Shown: positions 32,701 to 42,700 of the stretch, in pieces | How positions within the stretch are numbered: position 1 is the stretch's first letter | How the letters are laid out: every line of letters starts with the position of its first letter | Assembly (NCBI RefSeq): GCF_001625215.2 | Contig: NC_030386.2 | Coordinates: 38,629,296 to 38,693,295, forward strand | Direction of reading: 5' to 3' | Source: Daucus carota subsp. sativus | Lineage: Eukaryota; Streptophyta; Magnoliopsida; Apiales; Apiaceae | DNA length: 64,000 bases | Made by a program: the position numbers and the translations under genes | Notes under the pieces: generated by a model | The model's database searches: none | Seen by the model: the letters and a program-made list of their open reading frames with translations, nothing else | Told to the model about the DNA's origin: nothing

Positions 32701-33751
32701 CCCCTAGTAATTTGAAGTGAGAGAAAATTAGCGTAACCAGGAACTTCAATACAGGGTACCATAGGGACATGGGTAAGATGCAACAGGGATCATCTGGCTT
32801 TTGAAATGCTGATTATGGATGTCAGACCACATCATGCGAATCTCAGCAGAAAGGGTTACCGATCTCTTGTATACAGGTTAGTTCATATGGTACATATCAT
32901 ACAAAACCAAAATGCCAGGCTTAACTGATCTTGAAGGGATTTATATAGTGTCGCTATTGCAGAGCTCTAAAGCAAGAGAGCAGATATGTAAAAGAAACTT
33001 TTCTTTCTTGATGATCTGAAGGCCAGTATTCTGAATAGAAATCTAATCCTCAACTAGTTTGAAATGTACTTAATAGAATTTTCACGCAGACTTGGACTGA
33101 GATACTTCAAGTAAACACATTTCTGGACAAATAGAGATTAACTGAGTTTTGATAATTATGAAAACAAATCACTAAACTCTTGAAAGTTAAAAATTAACCT
33201 CTTCAGTCAAAGGAACTGATTTAACAATGCTCACACACTCAAATCCTTTCTCACACATCTACGTGATGCTTTTTAATGATCAACAGTGGTGACCATGATT
33301 TTCTTATACCATTTCAATCCACTCAAGCTTGGATAAGAGGTTTAAACTACTCTATTGTCGATGAGTGGCGACCCTGGACACTTGAAGGCCAAATTGCCGG
33401 GTGAGTTTCAGACTAGTCTTGTGTTTATACTCTCTCGTAGTACAAAGTAATTCTTTGGTTATAATAATTTGTGTGGCTCTACTACAGTTACACAAGGGCT
33501 TACTCCAACAAAATGACATTTGCTACTGTAAAGGTGATAATTTTATCTGCTTCTGTTCATTTATTCGAAACAGTACTACGTACCATAACAGTTGAGAAGT
33601 TATTACTGTAATTGTTTTGGTCATTAACTCATTATAATCTACATATACTTCCTATTCTTATATTCAGGGAGGAGGTCATACAGCTCCAGAATACAGGCCT
33701 GCGGAATGTTATGCTATGTTTGAGAGATGGATGTCACACAAACCACTATAA
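29714..33751 (+). CDS. Serine carboxypeptidase-like acyltransferase 4 (14 exons, 464 aa)
   Basis: Exons: 29714-29853, 29953-30098, 30672-30748, 31282-31404, 31510-31612, 31697-31734, 31802-31900, 31993-32079, 32167-32310, 32617-32688, 32755-32876, 33287-33400, 33488-33533, 33668-33751. The frame is open and phases are identical to the other four genes. A signal peptide covers about residues 1-24. Motifs are [16 protein letters not shown] (Ser181), GDHD (Asp388) and GGGH (His441). Exon 9 begins [12 protein letters not shown] and exon 10 reads [16 protein letters not shown], closest to gene 2. The last intron has a normal GT donor, unlike gene 2. Acyltransferase role inferred from Thr in WMTGG. 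A CTTATTTAATAGG phrase at 29563 is a weaker version of the promoter block of genes 2 and 3. Confidence 0.9.
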
Positions 33752-34862
33752 ACACGGTCTTTTATTGAGCTTACAGGAGCTTCTCCAGCCGGGTACCAAC
33801 AAAAGCCCAGAGGTGTCCGACATTGCAAAGTCATTACAAGTAATAATATTTTTTCTTTTCAATCTTCAATTGAATTATTAGCACCTTTATCACGAAATTT
33901 ACTCCAATAATTAGCACCCAAAAGTAGCTAATACGATTAGACGAGTGTAATTGTAATGAATATGAAGATATATGTCTTTATTTAATGTGGATGCACATAT
34001 CTCCATTTTCCAAAGCTTGTTCGAGATAGGAGTATAGGACCTGCGTAGAAAGACAATACATGTCATGTGATAAGGCGATAGTAGAGTCGAAGTATACCGG
34101 TATACTGGTGGCGTAAATTATCATCATATATGCTCTCGTCCCTTGTATTTCTCCAAAGTAGTTATAGATCAGAAGAGTGCTGCTATGATCTATAACAACT
34201 TTAGACACAAAAAGTTTGTATCAAGCAAAACAAACAGAAGAAATAAGTATGTGGTAAAGATATTGATTACTGTAACAGAAGTCCCACATCGATATAGTAG
34301 ATGAACATGCATTTCTGCCAGACTATTAAGATGGAGATGCTGCATAGTTATAATTTTTATATGTACTACCTTCGTCCCAGTTTATGTATGTCAAGAGGTT
34401 TGATTTAATAGTTCATTTAATACCATATTCAGAATAATACAATATTGTCTTATTCTAAATCCCAAACACATGGACAACTATACTTGAGTGGAATCAAGTG
34501 AACCATTTTTACATCCCACTTATTTGTCCTAAATTTTGTTTCAAGTTCATGGATCAATATTTTATTCTTCTAACTATCTTTATATTATTATTTTAATCTT
34601 TTAATAATAATATAAGATTTTATATTAATAATAAACTCAATAAATTTATTAAATTAGAAAAACATTACATGTAAACAAACAAAATAAAAGAAAATTTAAT
34701 ATTTTACATAATTAATTAAAATTATATTACAAAGATTCAATACTACTCTGAATTAGTATATTGTTCCCACAAATGTTCAATTAATAATATAATTATTATA
34801 TTAATATATAATTTAAACTAAATATACAAAAAGATAAAAAGTTAATATTATATTAATTGTTA
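33752..34862. other. Spacer after SCPL gene 4
   Basis: No gene is seen. A block at 34057-34125 (CATGTGATAAG, CGATAGTAG) resembles 43112-43165 in intron 9 of gene 5. A perfect plant snRNA upstream-element match, AGTCCCACATCG, occurs at 34280-34291, with no recognisable snRNA after it. Confidence 0.5.
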
Positions 34863-36122
34863 AAAAAATTTGGGAATTTATCAAATATACTACTTTTTAG
34901 GATCTTATTTGAAAAAATACCATATTCCTAAATTAATTGCATATTTACTAAACTAAGTTTCTAAATTGCAAAAATACTAACCCCTCCCCCCTGCAACTAA
35001 ATGCAACCTCATATGGAACTTGAAATCAGGCATTTAGTTGCATTCAGTTGCATTTGGTTGCATTCAGTTGATTCCATTTTGATCTAATGGCCCCGCCAGG
35101 GGCACCCATACATCAGTTGTAATTTATAGTTTTCAGTTGCATTTAGTTGCTTATGAGATAGCATATTCAGTTGAATATTGCCCCTGCGGGGCCTGCAACC
35201 CAAATCCACCACAATATCACCCCACACTAAAAAAATTCAGTTGCTTATGAGGTTGCATTCAGTTGATTCTATTTTGATCTAATGGCCCCGCCAGGGGCAC
35301 CCATACATCAATGGTAACTTACAGTTTTCAGTTGCATATGAGATTGCATTCAACCATATGCAATGAATGCAACCTCATATGCAACTGCAACTCCTGATTT
35401 CAAGTTCGAGGTCTCAAATAGGGATGGGCGCGGGGCACTTCGGGGTCGGGGAGTGCTATCCCCGCCCCCGATCCCCGAATTCCAACCCCACCCCGACCCC
35501 GCCCCGAACCCCGAACGGGGATTCTTTTCCTCCCCGATGCCCGCCCCGAACGGGGAACGGGGATCCCCGCGGGAATTCGAGAAATTTAATTTTTTAATAA
35601 AAAAATAATGGCTTTATGTTATATAATATACTTTTTAATAAAAAACAAAATACTAACTCCTAATATACTAATAAAATAATATTATCTCATATTTTCAACA
35701 TCAAATCATATTAAAATTGATTTATAATATAAATAAAAGATAATTTTAAAATTATAAAATATATTATATTACAAATATAATTATAATCGACCAATAAAAA
35801 TAAAGATTATTTTTTAATTTTAATAATACTATATAAACTATCTATTTTTAATTATTTATTTAGTATAATATATATATAAACATATTATTGGTTTTACATA
35901 TACACAATCGGGGTCGGTGATCGGGGCGGGGAGACACGAATCCCCGACCCCGCCCCGATCCCCGAATTTTTAATAAAACTTTACCCGATCCCCGCCCCGC
36001 CCCCGAAAAATTCCCCGAAACCCCGACCCGAACGGGGCGGGGATCGGATCGGGGTCGAGCGGGGCGGGGTGAATGCCTATCCCTAGTCTCAAATGTCATT
36101 TTCGACCTCATCCTTTGAATCC

Positions 36123-36153
<31 letters not shown>

Positions 36154-36360
36154 GTCGAAAATGACATTTAGGAGCTGGAACTTGAAATCAGGCATTCAGT
36201 TGCATGTGGTTGCATTCAGTTGCAGAAGGGAGGGGTAGTATTTTTGCAATTTAGAAACTTAGTGTAGTAAAACTGCAAATAGCTATTCTTGAGAAAAGTA
36301 AATTTGCAAAAATTTACTTTTTTCTATACATTTATGAAAAAACCCCCAAAAAATTTAGGC
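34863..36360. mobile_element. Large fold-back element, interrupted by an hAT insertion
   Basis: The outer arms are inverted copies: left sequence about 34915-35033 plus 35380-35418 and 36094-36115 (CTAAGTTTCTAAATTGCAAAAATACTA, CCTGATTTCAAGTTC, GTCATTTTCGACCTCAT) against right sequence 36150-36290. The arms meet at an (AT)14 tract at 36123-36150. The left arm contains tandemly arranged TTGCATTCAG phrases and a duplicated block with GGCCCCGCCAGGGGCACCCA at 35087-35115 and 35283-35310. The exact termini are uncertain. Confidence 0.65.
35419..36085. mobile_element. hAT-type element, 667 bp, nested in the fold-back element
   Basis: The inverted ends TAGGGATGGGC and GCCTATCCCTA are flanked by a perfect 8-bp duplication, GTCTCAAA, at 35411-35418 and 36086-36093; both features mark the hAT superfamily. 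Both subterminal regions are GC-rich CGGGGCGGGGATC-type repeats around an AT-rich core. It has no transposase frame, so it is non-autonomous. Confidence 0.9.
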
Positions 36361-36627
36361 CTCAATAGTGCCGGTTTAGGCCGCGAGTATATACAGGCCT
36401 AAACGTGTACCAAGATTTAATGTTGACGGGGAAGATTGAGATCACTATTGAAATTTGCTCAAAAACCGTCTGCCCAGGAAGAATCCAACATGTATAACGT
36501 TTGTTATTTAATCTGTGAATTCCTCCAACAAGGAAGGTGTTATTGTAAAACAAATTGGAAAAATTATTGTACGAGCACTTGTGAACAGTGAATATGCGCG
36601 CTCATGCCCTTTCCCGAGTCAATTTTA
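36361..36627. other. Short spacer
   Basis: Nothing recognised between the fold-back element and the next MITE. Confidence 0.5.
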
Positions 36628-36629
36628 TA

Positions 36630-36864
36630 CTCCCTCCGTCCCATTTTAATTGTTTTTGATTTTTTTACACGTATTTTAAGGTGTTAAAAAAATCACATCT
36701 AAATATAATTATTCTTTATAAAATTTATATCAAATAAAAGTTTAGAATCTAAACTTTTATTTGATATAAGAATTGAATTTTTTTATTAAGCGTAGACATT
36801 GTCTTTTTACACCTCAATATACGTGTTAAAAAGTCAAACATCAGTTAAAATGGGACAGAGGGAG
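36630..36864. mobile_element. Stowaway MITE, 235 bp
   Basis: The ends CTCCCTCCGTCCCATTTTAA and its inverse are flanked by TA at 36628-36629 and 36865-36866. Two inverted AAACTTTTATTTGATAT arms lie near the centre. Confidence 0.9.
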
Positions 36865-36895
36865 TAGTAGTATTACTCGGAGTCTCGGATACTAA

Positions 36896-37266
36896 GAGCA
36901 AGTCCAATAGGTGTGCTAAATCAAATCTTAAATCCAAAAATAGGGAATATGGGATAAAATTGCACTCCAACACTATGCTAGTGATGTGCTAAATCACTAG
37001 CACAAGCTTCCCCTCCCTATTTTTAGAATATGCTAGCCACTCCTAAACTATTTTTATCATTAAAATATTCATTTCTCTCTCTTCTCCACATCATTTCCCT
37101 CTCTCCTCCACACCAAAGTTGTTTAAATTTAATATTATTATAATAATAGGGAATGAATATAGGGAGTACTATTGGAGCTCATGTGCTAAATCTTGTGCTA
37201 AATCACTAAGACATATTATTTTATAATATTTTTAGGGAACCCCTTAGCATAGTGTTGGACTTGCTC
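36896..37266. mobile_element. PIF/Harbinger-type MITE, 371 bp
   Basis: The ends GAGCAAGTCCAA and TTGGACTTGCTC are flanked by TAA at 36893-36895 and 37267-37269. Subterminal repeats GTGCTAAATC occur near both ends. Confidence 0.9.
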
Positions 37267-37269
37267 TAA

Positions 37270-38580
37270 CCCAATTTTGAAGTCAAAAATTTTAAATTAA
37301 TATTTTTTTTTCAAAATTATAATATTTTTAAATTCTAATATAATATTTTTTTTTCAAAATTATCTAAATTATAATTTTTTTTACAAAATACGGTACAAAT
37401 ATAACTGTAGAAACTGTTTCTACCTGCATTGTAACTTGTAAGCTCACGTGTACTTGGAATTTTTCTTTGAAAATACTCTTACGATAAAATATCTGTGAAG
37501 AACTCTAACACTTACTCTATAAAAATGGTCTCACGAGACGGACAGGGTTCAAAATTTAAACAACCTCAACCCCTGAAACATGTCTGTGCAGCTGTCAATG
37601 GTCAGTGCTCTCTTGCTGTCCGATTATTGTACGCGGTTTTGGCATCTTCGTCTTCAAACCTAACAAGGGACAATATTGCCTGATCATCCTAGTTCAATAA
37701 ATCTCCTATCAAGATTTTGTTTTTTTTTATACATGTGTTTTTAATTTTTAGGATCACACGTTTATGAGTCTTTAACTGTATATTAAAAATATTATTTCTA
37801 AACAATTTAAATAAATATAAAAGGTATAATAAATATAAAATTGTTAGAATATTATGTATTAAACCGTATGCTTAGAAAATGAGTATAAAAAAAAAGCTTG
37901 GGAATTATGCAAAGGGAGTACAACTCAATAACTGATTCTATAATTAAAGAATGTTCTTTTCACTTTAAAATTGTAAAATTTAAAAAGTAAAAGATATTTT
38001 TTGATACTGTAATCAAATTAAAAACAGTTTGAAAAAAAGTAAAAAACCGAGAACAAGAGGCCGTAGAACAAAGCCTAACCTAATTTCAATGCAAAAAAGA
38101 AAAAAGAAAAAAAAATTGTCAACTTATGATTGATTTACGTCTATATTTATTTGATTATATAAAAAACAATTTCACTGAAATTTGCAAAAATTAAGTGATG
38201 AAAAATCACAATGATATAAGGATCGTACCACGGCTCTTTTTAGTTATCTACTTCTAATTTTCACTAGTAAAATTAACAATTTTTCAATCTGTGAGTAATC
38301 TTTTTTTTCAATGAAGCTTATATTTTAAAATAAATTATATATACTTTTTACTGATATAATTTTTTAATATTATTCCAATTATATAATATATATATAAAAT
38401 TTAGTCAAATTTTTGTTAATTTGAATATTGAAAATCAAAACTGACCAATTAAAAAAAAGATAGAGAGTATTATATATAAAAAAATTATATAAGGACGAAC
38501 GCAAACACACTCCGCTTATGTTTTCACAATAACCATTTTAATATTTTAAGAGCGATGTGACAAAAAAAAAAAAAATATTT
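37270..38580. other. AT-rich spacer
   Basis: No gene recognised. Just before the next MITE the phrase ATATTTTAAGAGCGA is repeated (38541-38555 and 38575-38589), separated by a poly-A tract. Confidence 0.5.
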
Positions 38581-38583
38581 TAA

Positions 38584-38860
38584 GAGCGAGTCCAAGAAAT
38601 ACCCTATCTCATGTCCTCAATTATAATTTAGGACAATTGATGAAAAAACTTATCTATTGATGTTTTATATTACTAGGACAATCTATCAAGCTCTATTTTT
38701 GAGCACATCTCTCTTTCTTTGCTCTATTCTATATATTATTATAAATTCTTATCAACATTCATTGTTGGAGTTCAAATTACTAAAATATATCCTAAATTAC
38801 TAAGACATGATATTTTATATTATATTTAGAACTTGAACTATAAAACTCTTGAACTTGCTC
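38584..38860. mobile_element. PIF/Harbinger-type MITE, 277 bp
   Basis: The ends GAGCGAGTCCAAGA and CTCTTGAACTTGCTC are imperfect inverted repeats flanked by TAA at 38581-38583 and 38861-38863; same type as 36896-37266. Confidence 0.75.
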
Positions 38861-39079
38861 TAAAAAGCTTAAAAAATGCACCTTACATTTGCATTTGAGA
38901 TAAAGAGGTTGGAGGCGTCAAAAGTACTTTCAGTACCAGTCTCTCATAAACGAATTGTGTGCCTCAAATTTTGAAAATTTTATCGAATGGGTATCAAATG
39001 ATAAAAGATTCGAAGATGGATGGGACAAAAAAAAATTATGTTTTTTTGTCTAAATGTGAATCCTGCATAATATTTATAT

Positions 39080-39539
39080 AGGGATAGGATCAAATAAAAA
39101 CTTTTTTAAGTTACAAACTTACAAACTTTTTTTTATTCTTCCATCGTGTTAATCCTTAGTTATATAAAGTATCCATGTTGAAAATTCTTCAAAAAACATC
39201 ATAATTTTTAAAAATAACGCATAAATAAATCGCGTTTTCAACACATTTATAACTGGGGTTCAACATCGGGTGTTGAACACTAATTATCATTGTGTTGAAT
39301 ATATCTAAAAAGATGTTTAAACTATACCTCTGGGGTTTGGGTAGGGTCTAGAAACATAAATATTAGTTATATAACATGTTTACCTTAGTTCTTACATTTA
39401 AATATTGGTTTATGTACTTCTCCACCACTATTTTAATAGATGTTCAACAAAATATGTTAAAAAAATGTTGAACTCAAATTATATATGTGTTGAACAAAAA
39501 AACTTTGTAAGTTTGTAAGTTTGTACCAGAACCTCCCCT
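39080..39539. mobile_element. MITE of 460 bp in the SCPL gene 5 promoter
   Basis: The ends AGGGATAGGATC and its near-inverse (GAACCTCCCCT) and subterminal AAACTTACAAACTT inverted repeats are flanked by ATTTATAT at 39072-39079 and 39540-39547; the match can be extended by one or two bases. The 8-bp duplication suggests hAT or a related type. Confidence 0.75.
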
Positions 39540-39548
39540 ATTTATATA
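39540..39548 (+). promoter_or_regulatory. TATA-like sequence upstream of SCPL gene 5
   Basis: ATTTATATA lies about 225 bases upstream of the ATG. It is itself the right-hand target duplication of the MITE at 39080-39539. Confidence 0.35.
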
Positions 39549-39769
39549 AGAATTCCATATCTCAACCAATTGTTCTTCTAAAAAATACAACTTACCTTTT
39601 TAGAATTCCATATGGGTATTCTTATCACTTTGTTAACAAAAGTGGTATTGTTTTAGTGGTAGAAATCTTAGTGCTCCACTTTTCCAATGAAAAAGATTTT
39701 GAAACACATGTAGAAGTATCAGTAGCAGCACTTAAAACAAGGTTTTAAAGCAACAGAAAATCTTTGGAC

Positions 39770-42700
39770 ATGGCAAGTGCAGTGTACCAAATATATGTTC
39801 TAATTCTTGTTACTGTAATAATTCAATACAAGTGGCCCCAGGTGATTGCTTCAGACACTCACTCGCCACTGATCAAGTTCCTCCCTGGTTTTCCAGGACC
39901 CCTGCCTTTCCAATTTCAGACAGGGTCAGCTACTGTGTGTGTGTGTGTGTTTTTTTTTTCGCGTTGCATGCTGATGGTTTTTGTATTTTAAGGTATGTGG
40001 GGGTAGATGAATCTGAGGATGTCCAGCTGTTCTATTATTTTGTGGAGTCCGAGAGAAATCCTAGAGAGGATCCTCTGCTTCTTTGGTTGACTGGAGGCCC
40101 TGGTTGTTCTTCATTTTGTGGCTTTGCTCTTGGAATTGGTAAGTCGCTTTTATGTAGACATGACAGTTTGGTACACGACACAAAATTACGGGTATGAATT
40201 TGGAAAAATAGCCATAAATAAATTACCCTTGTGATTTTGTAATGGATGCAAAATAGAAACATCTTTGATATCAAGTTAATAGACTATAAGACTTGATCAT
40301 GGCAGTTTGTGGTGGTTTATAGAGTCTTCCCCCATCAATTGGACCTAAAATTAGATTTATTGAATTTCGCTATGTTCTAATACTAATGTGGCTCTACTGC
40401 TTAGTACTTTTAAAATTTGGCTATGCTGCTGGGCACTCATACATAATTGCAGGTCCACTATATTTTGAAGAGGTTGTGTACAATGGGACTTTGCCTACCC
40501 TGTTCATGAATCCCAACAGATGGACAAAGGTGTGTATGCTTATGAGTTAAATATATCTCCCTACTTGCTAAAATACCTTCATAATGGTATTCACATGAAC
40601 ATTAAGGTTCGTATATGATGTCCCTAGATCTCAAGATTTTGTAATTTTACCGTCATGATGCAATTCAAATTGTTTGTAGGTAGCTAGTGTAATATTTTTG
40701 GACTTTCCAGTCGGTACTGGTTTTTCTTACGGCAGGACACCCTTTGCTTCTGGTTCTACTGATGACCAAGCATGTTCTCAAGCTGCCCAGTTCCTGAGGA
40801 AGGTACAGAATTTGTTCATAGAAGCACGATTTTCTTCTTGTGAAGGTGAAATATATATACTTAAAATATGGAGTAAACTTCAGAGTTTTGACCAAAATTT
40901 ATATCGATTTTCGAAAAATTGATCAGATTTCCAAATTCTCACAAACGTAACCAAAACATTGTCTCCGCTTTTTAAAAAACTCCCGTTAAATATAACTAAC
41001 AGCAGAGGGGTAAAAACCAAAATGTATATTTGGGCGGAACACCCCCACCCACCACCACACCCAACACACCCATGGGTCTTCTTTCCCCCTGTTCTATTAA
41101 TACCGCCGTGGAGCCGCCCAACCACGACTACAACTCCAACCACCACTACAACTCCGGCCACCCCTCTGGACCTGTAAATTGGCTCCTTTAAGGACTTGGA
41201 TTCGGCAATTAAACAATTGCGTGCGACATTATCGGAAGAATTGACACTTGGCTTTATAATTCTTGGTGAGCATATGGGGTGACACTTGGCTTTATAATTC
41301 TTGGTGAGCATATGGGGTGTTTGTATTTTAAAGAAAAGGGTTTGTGTTTTCTTGAATCTTGATTTCTGGGGTTTGTTTGTATATGTTTGTTCATACATAT
41401 TGAGGGGATTGAAGATGAAGGGGGAGTTAACAGTGGCGTGAGGGAGCCTTGGTTGGAGATGGGTAGTTAGCTGGGGGCGGCGGGTTAGAGAGAGGGAGGG
41501 TGAGAGAAGGGAGAGAAATAAGGGTAGTTCTGTAACTTCATAGATATTAGACTTAAATATTTTTTAACAAATCGCAATTATATCATTTAATTTTAGGATT
41601 TTAATGGCACGTCAAGGGGAGTCACTTTTTTAAAATGCGGAGACAAAATTTAGCAACCTTTCTAAAAATTTGGAAACCCAACTTTGGCCACAACTTTTAT
41701 GTTTACTCTAAAATATGTGTTACTAGGGTTGTTTACATAGATTTTCAGGATCTAAATATAGATACATGTTTTTTTTTGCATCGTTGTGTGTGTTAAAAAA
41801 TAATTTCAAAAAATAATACATAAATTAAGACTTTTTTTTCATGTGCAATTCTGCTGAAGAACCCTAATTAATACGGGAAATAAGCTAATTGTTCTAAGGT
41901 TTTTATGGCTCATGGTTCTATGTGGACCTTATATCACCAATCTAAGTACTTTACTAACTATGATTTCTAATAGAAGTATTTGACAGTGGTTTGTCAGTCA
42001 TCCTGAATTCCTCTCAAATCCCTTTTATGTTGCCGGAGACTCTTATGCTGGAATGTTTATTCCAGTTATCACTCAAATAATTTCAAATGGTAAGAGTGCA
42101 TTCTATTCGACTAAAAGCACCTAAGTTCATTTATACAATGGTCTAACTGTCATATTAATGTAGGAAACCAAGCAGGCCTTAAACCCGCTATCAATCTTAA
42201 GGTTTGTCAATACTAATCCCATTCATTGACTTCATCAATACTGTAAGTTATATTGGAAACTTTAGTGATGTAGCACGAACTGAATCAGAGATTGAACAAG
42301 ATGAATGATTAATGAACACTTGGTGATTGAATCACAATCTATTTACTATCCCAAGGAAATGAGCTTCCTAACTTGTGCTTCTGCCACGCAATTTCAGGGT
42401 TACATAGCTGGAAATCCAGCGACATTCCCTGCTCAGTTGAACTTTACAATCCCTTTTTCTCATGGAATGGGACTAATATCTGATGAACTTTTTGAGGTAA
42501 GTACAAACTTATCAGAACTCCAGATTCTTAGATGAACATAAATGTCAATAGCTTATTAATAACTTTACCAAGTACTATTTTAGTCATTGAGGAGAAGTTG
42601 TGGGTTCGACGATCAGAAACCAGATCCTGACAGTGCAGAATGTTCACTTAGTTTAGAAGCTTTCGAGCAGGTTAGCTCCATCTGCTTAGGTTCGCTAAAT

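Noticed and set aside
34365-34385. Single Stowaway-like end (CTACCTTCGTCCCAG)
   Set aside because: No inverted partner end or TA-flanked second terminus nearby.
34443-34480. Sequence resembling the end of SCPL exon 3 (AAATCCCAAACACATGGACAA)
   Set aside because: Only about 30 bases, needs a frameshift, lacks the AAAG|GTG donor, and nothing similar flanks it; most likely chance.
40880-41398. 172-codon minus-strand open frame in intron 4 of SCPL gene 5
   Set aside because: It lies inside the Mutator-type element, is dominated by Val/Gly low-complexity sequence opposite a CCACCA tract, and has no family motif.
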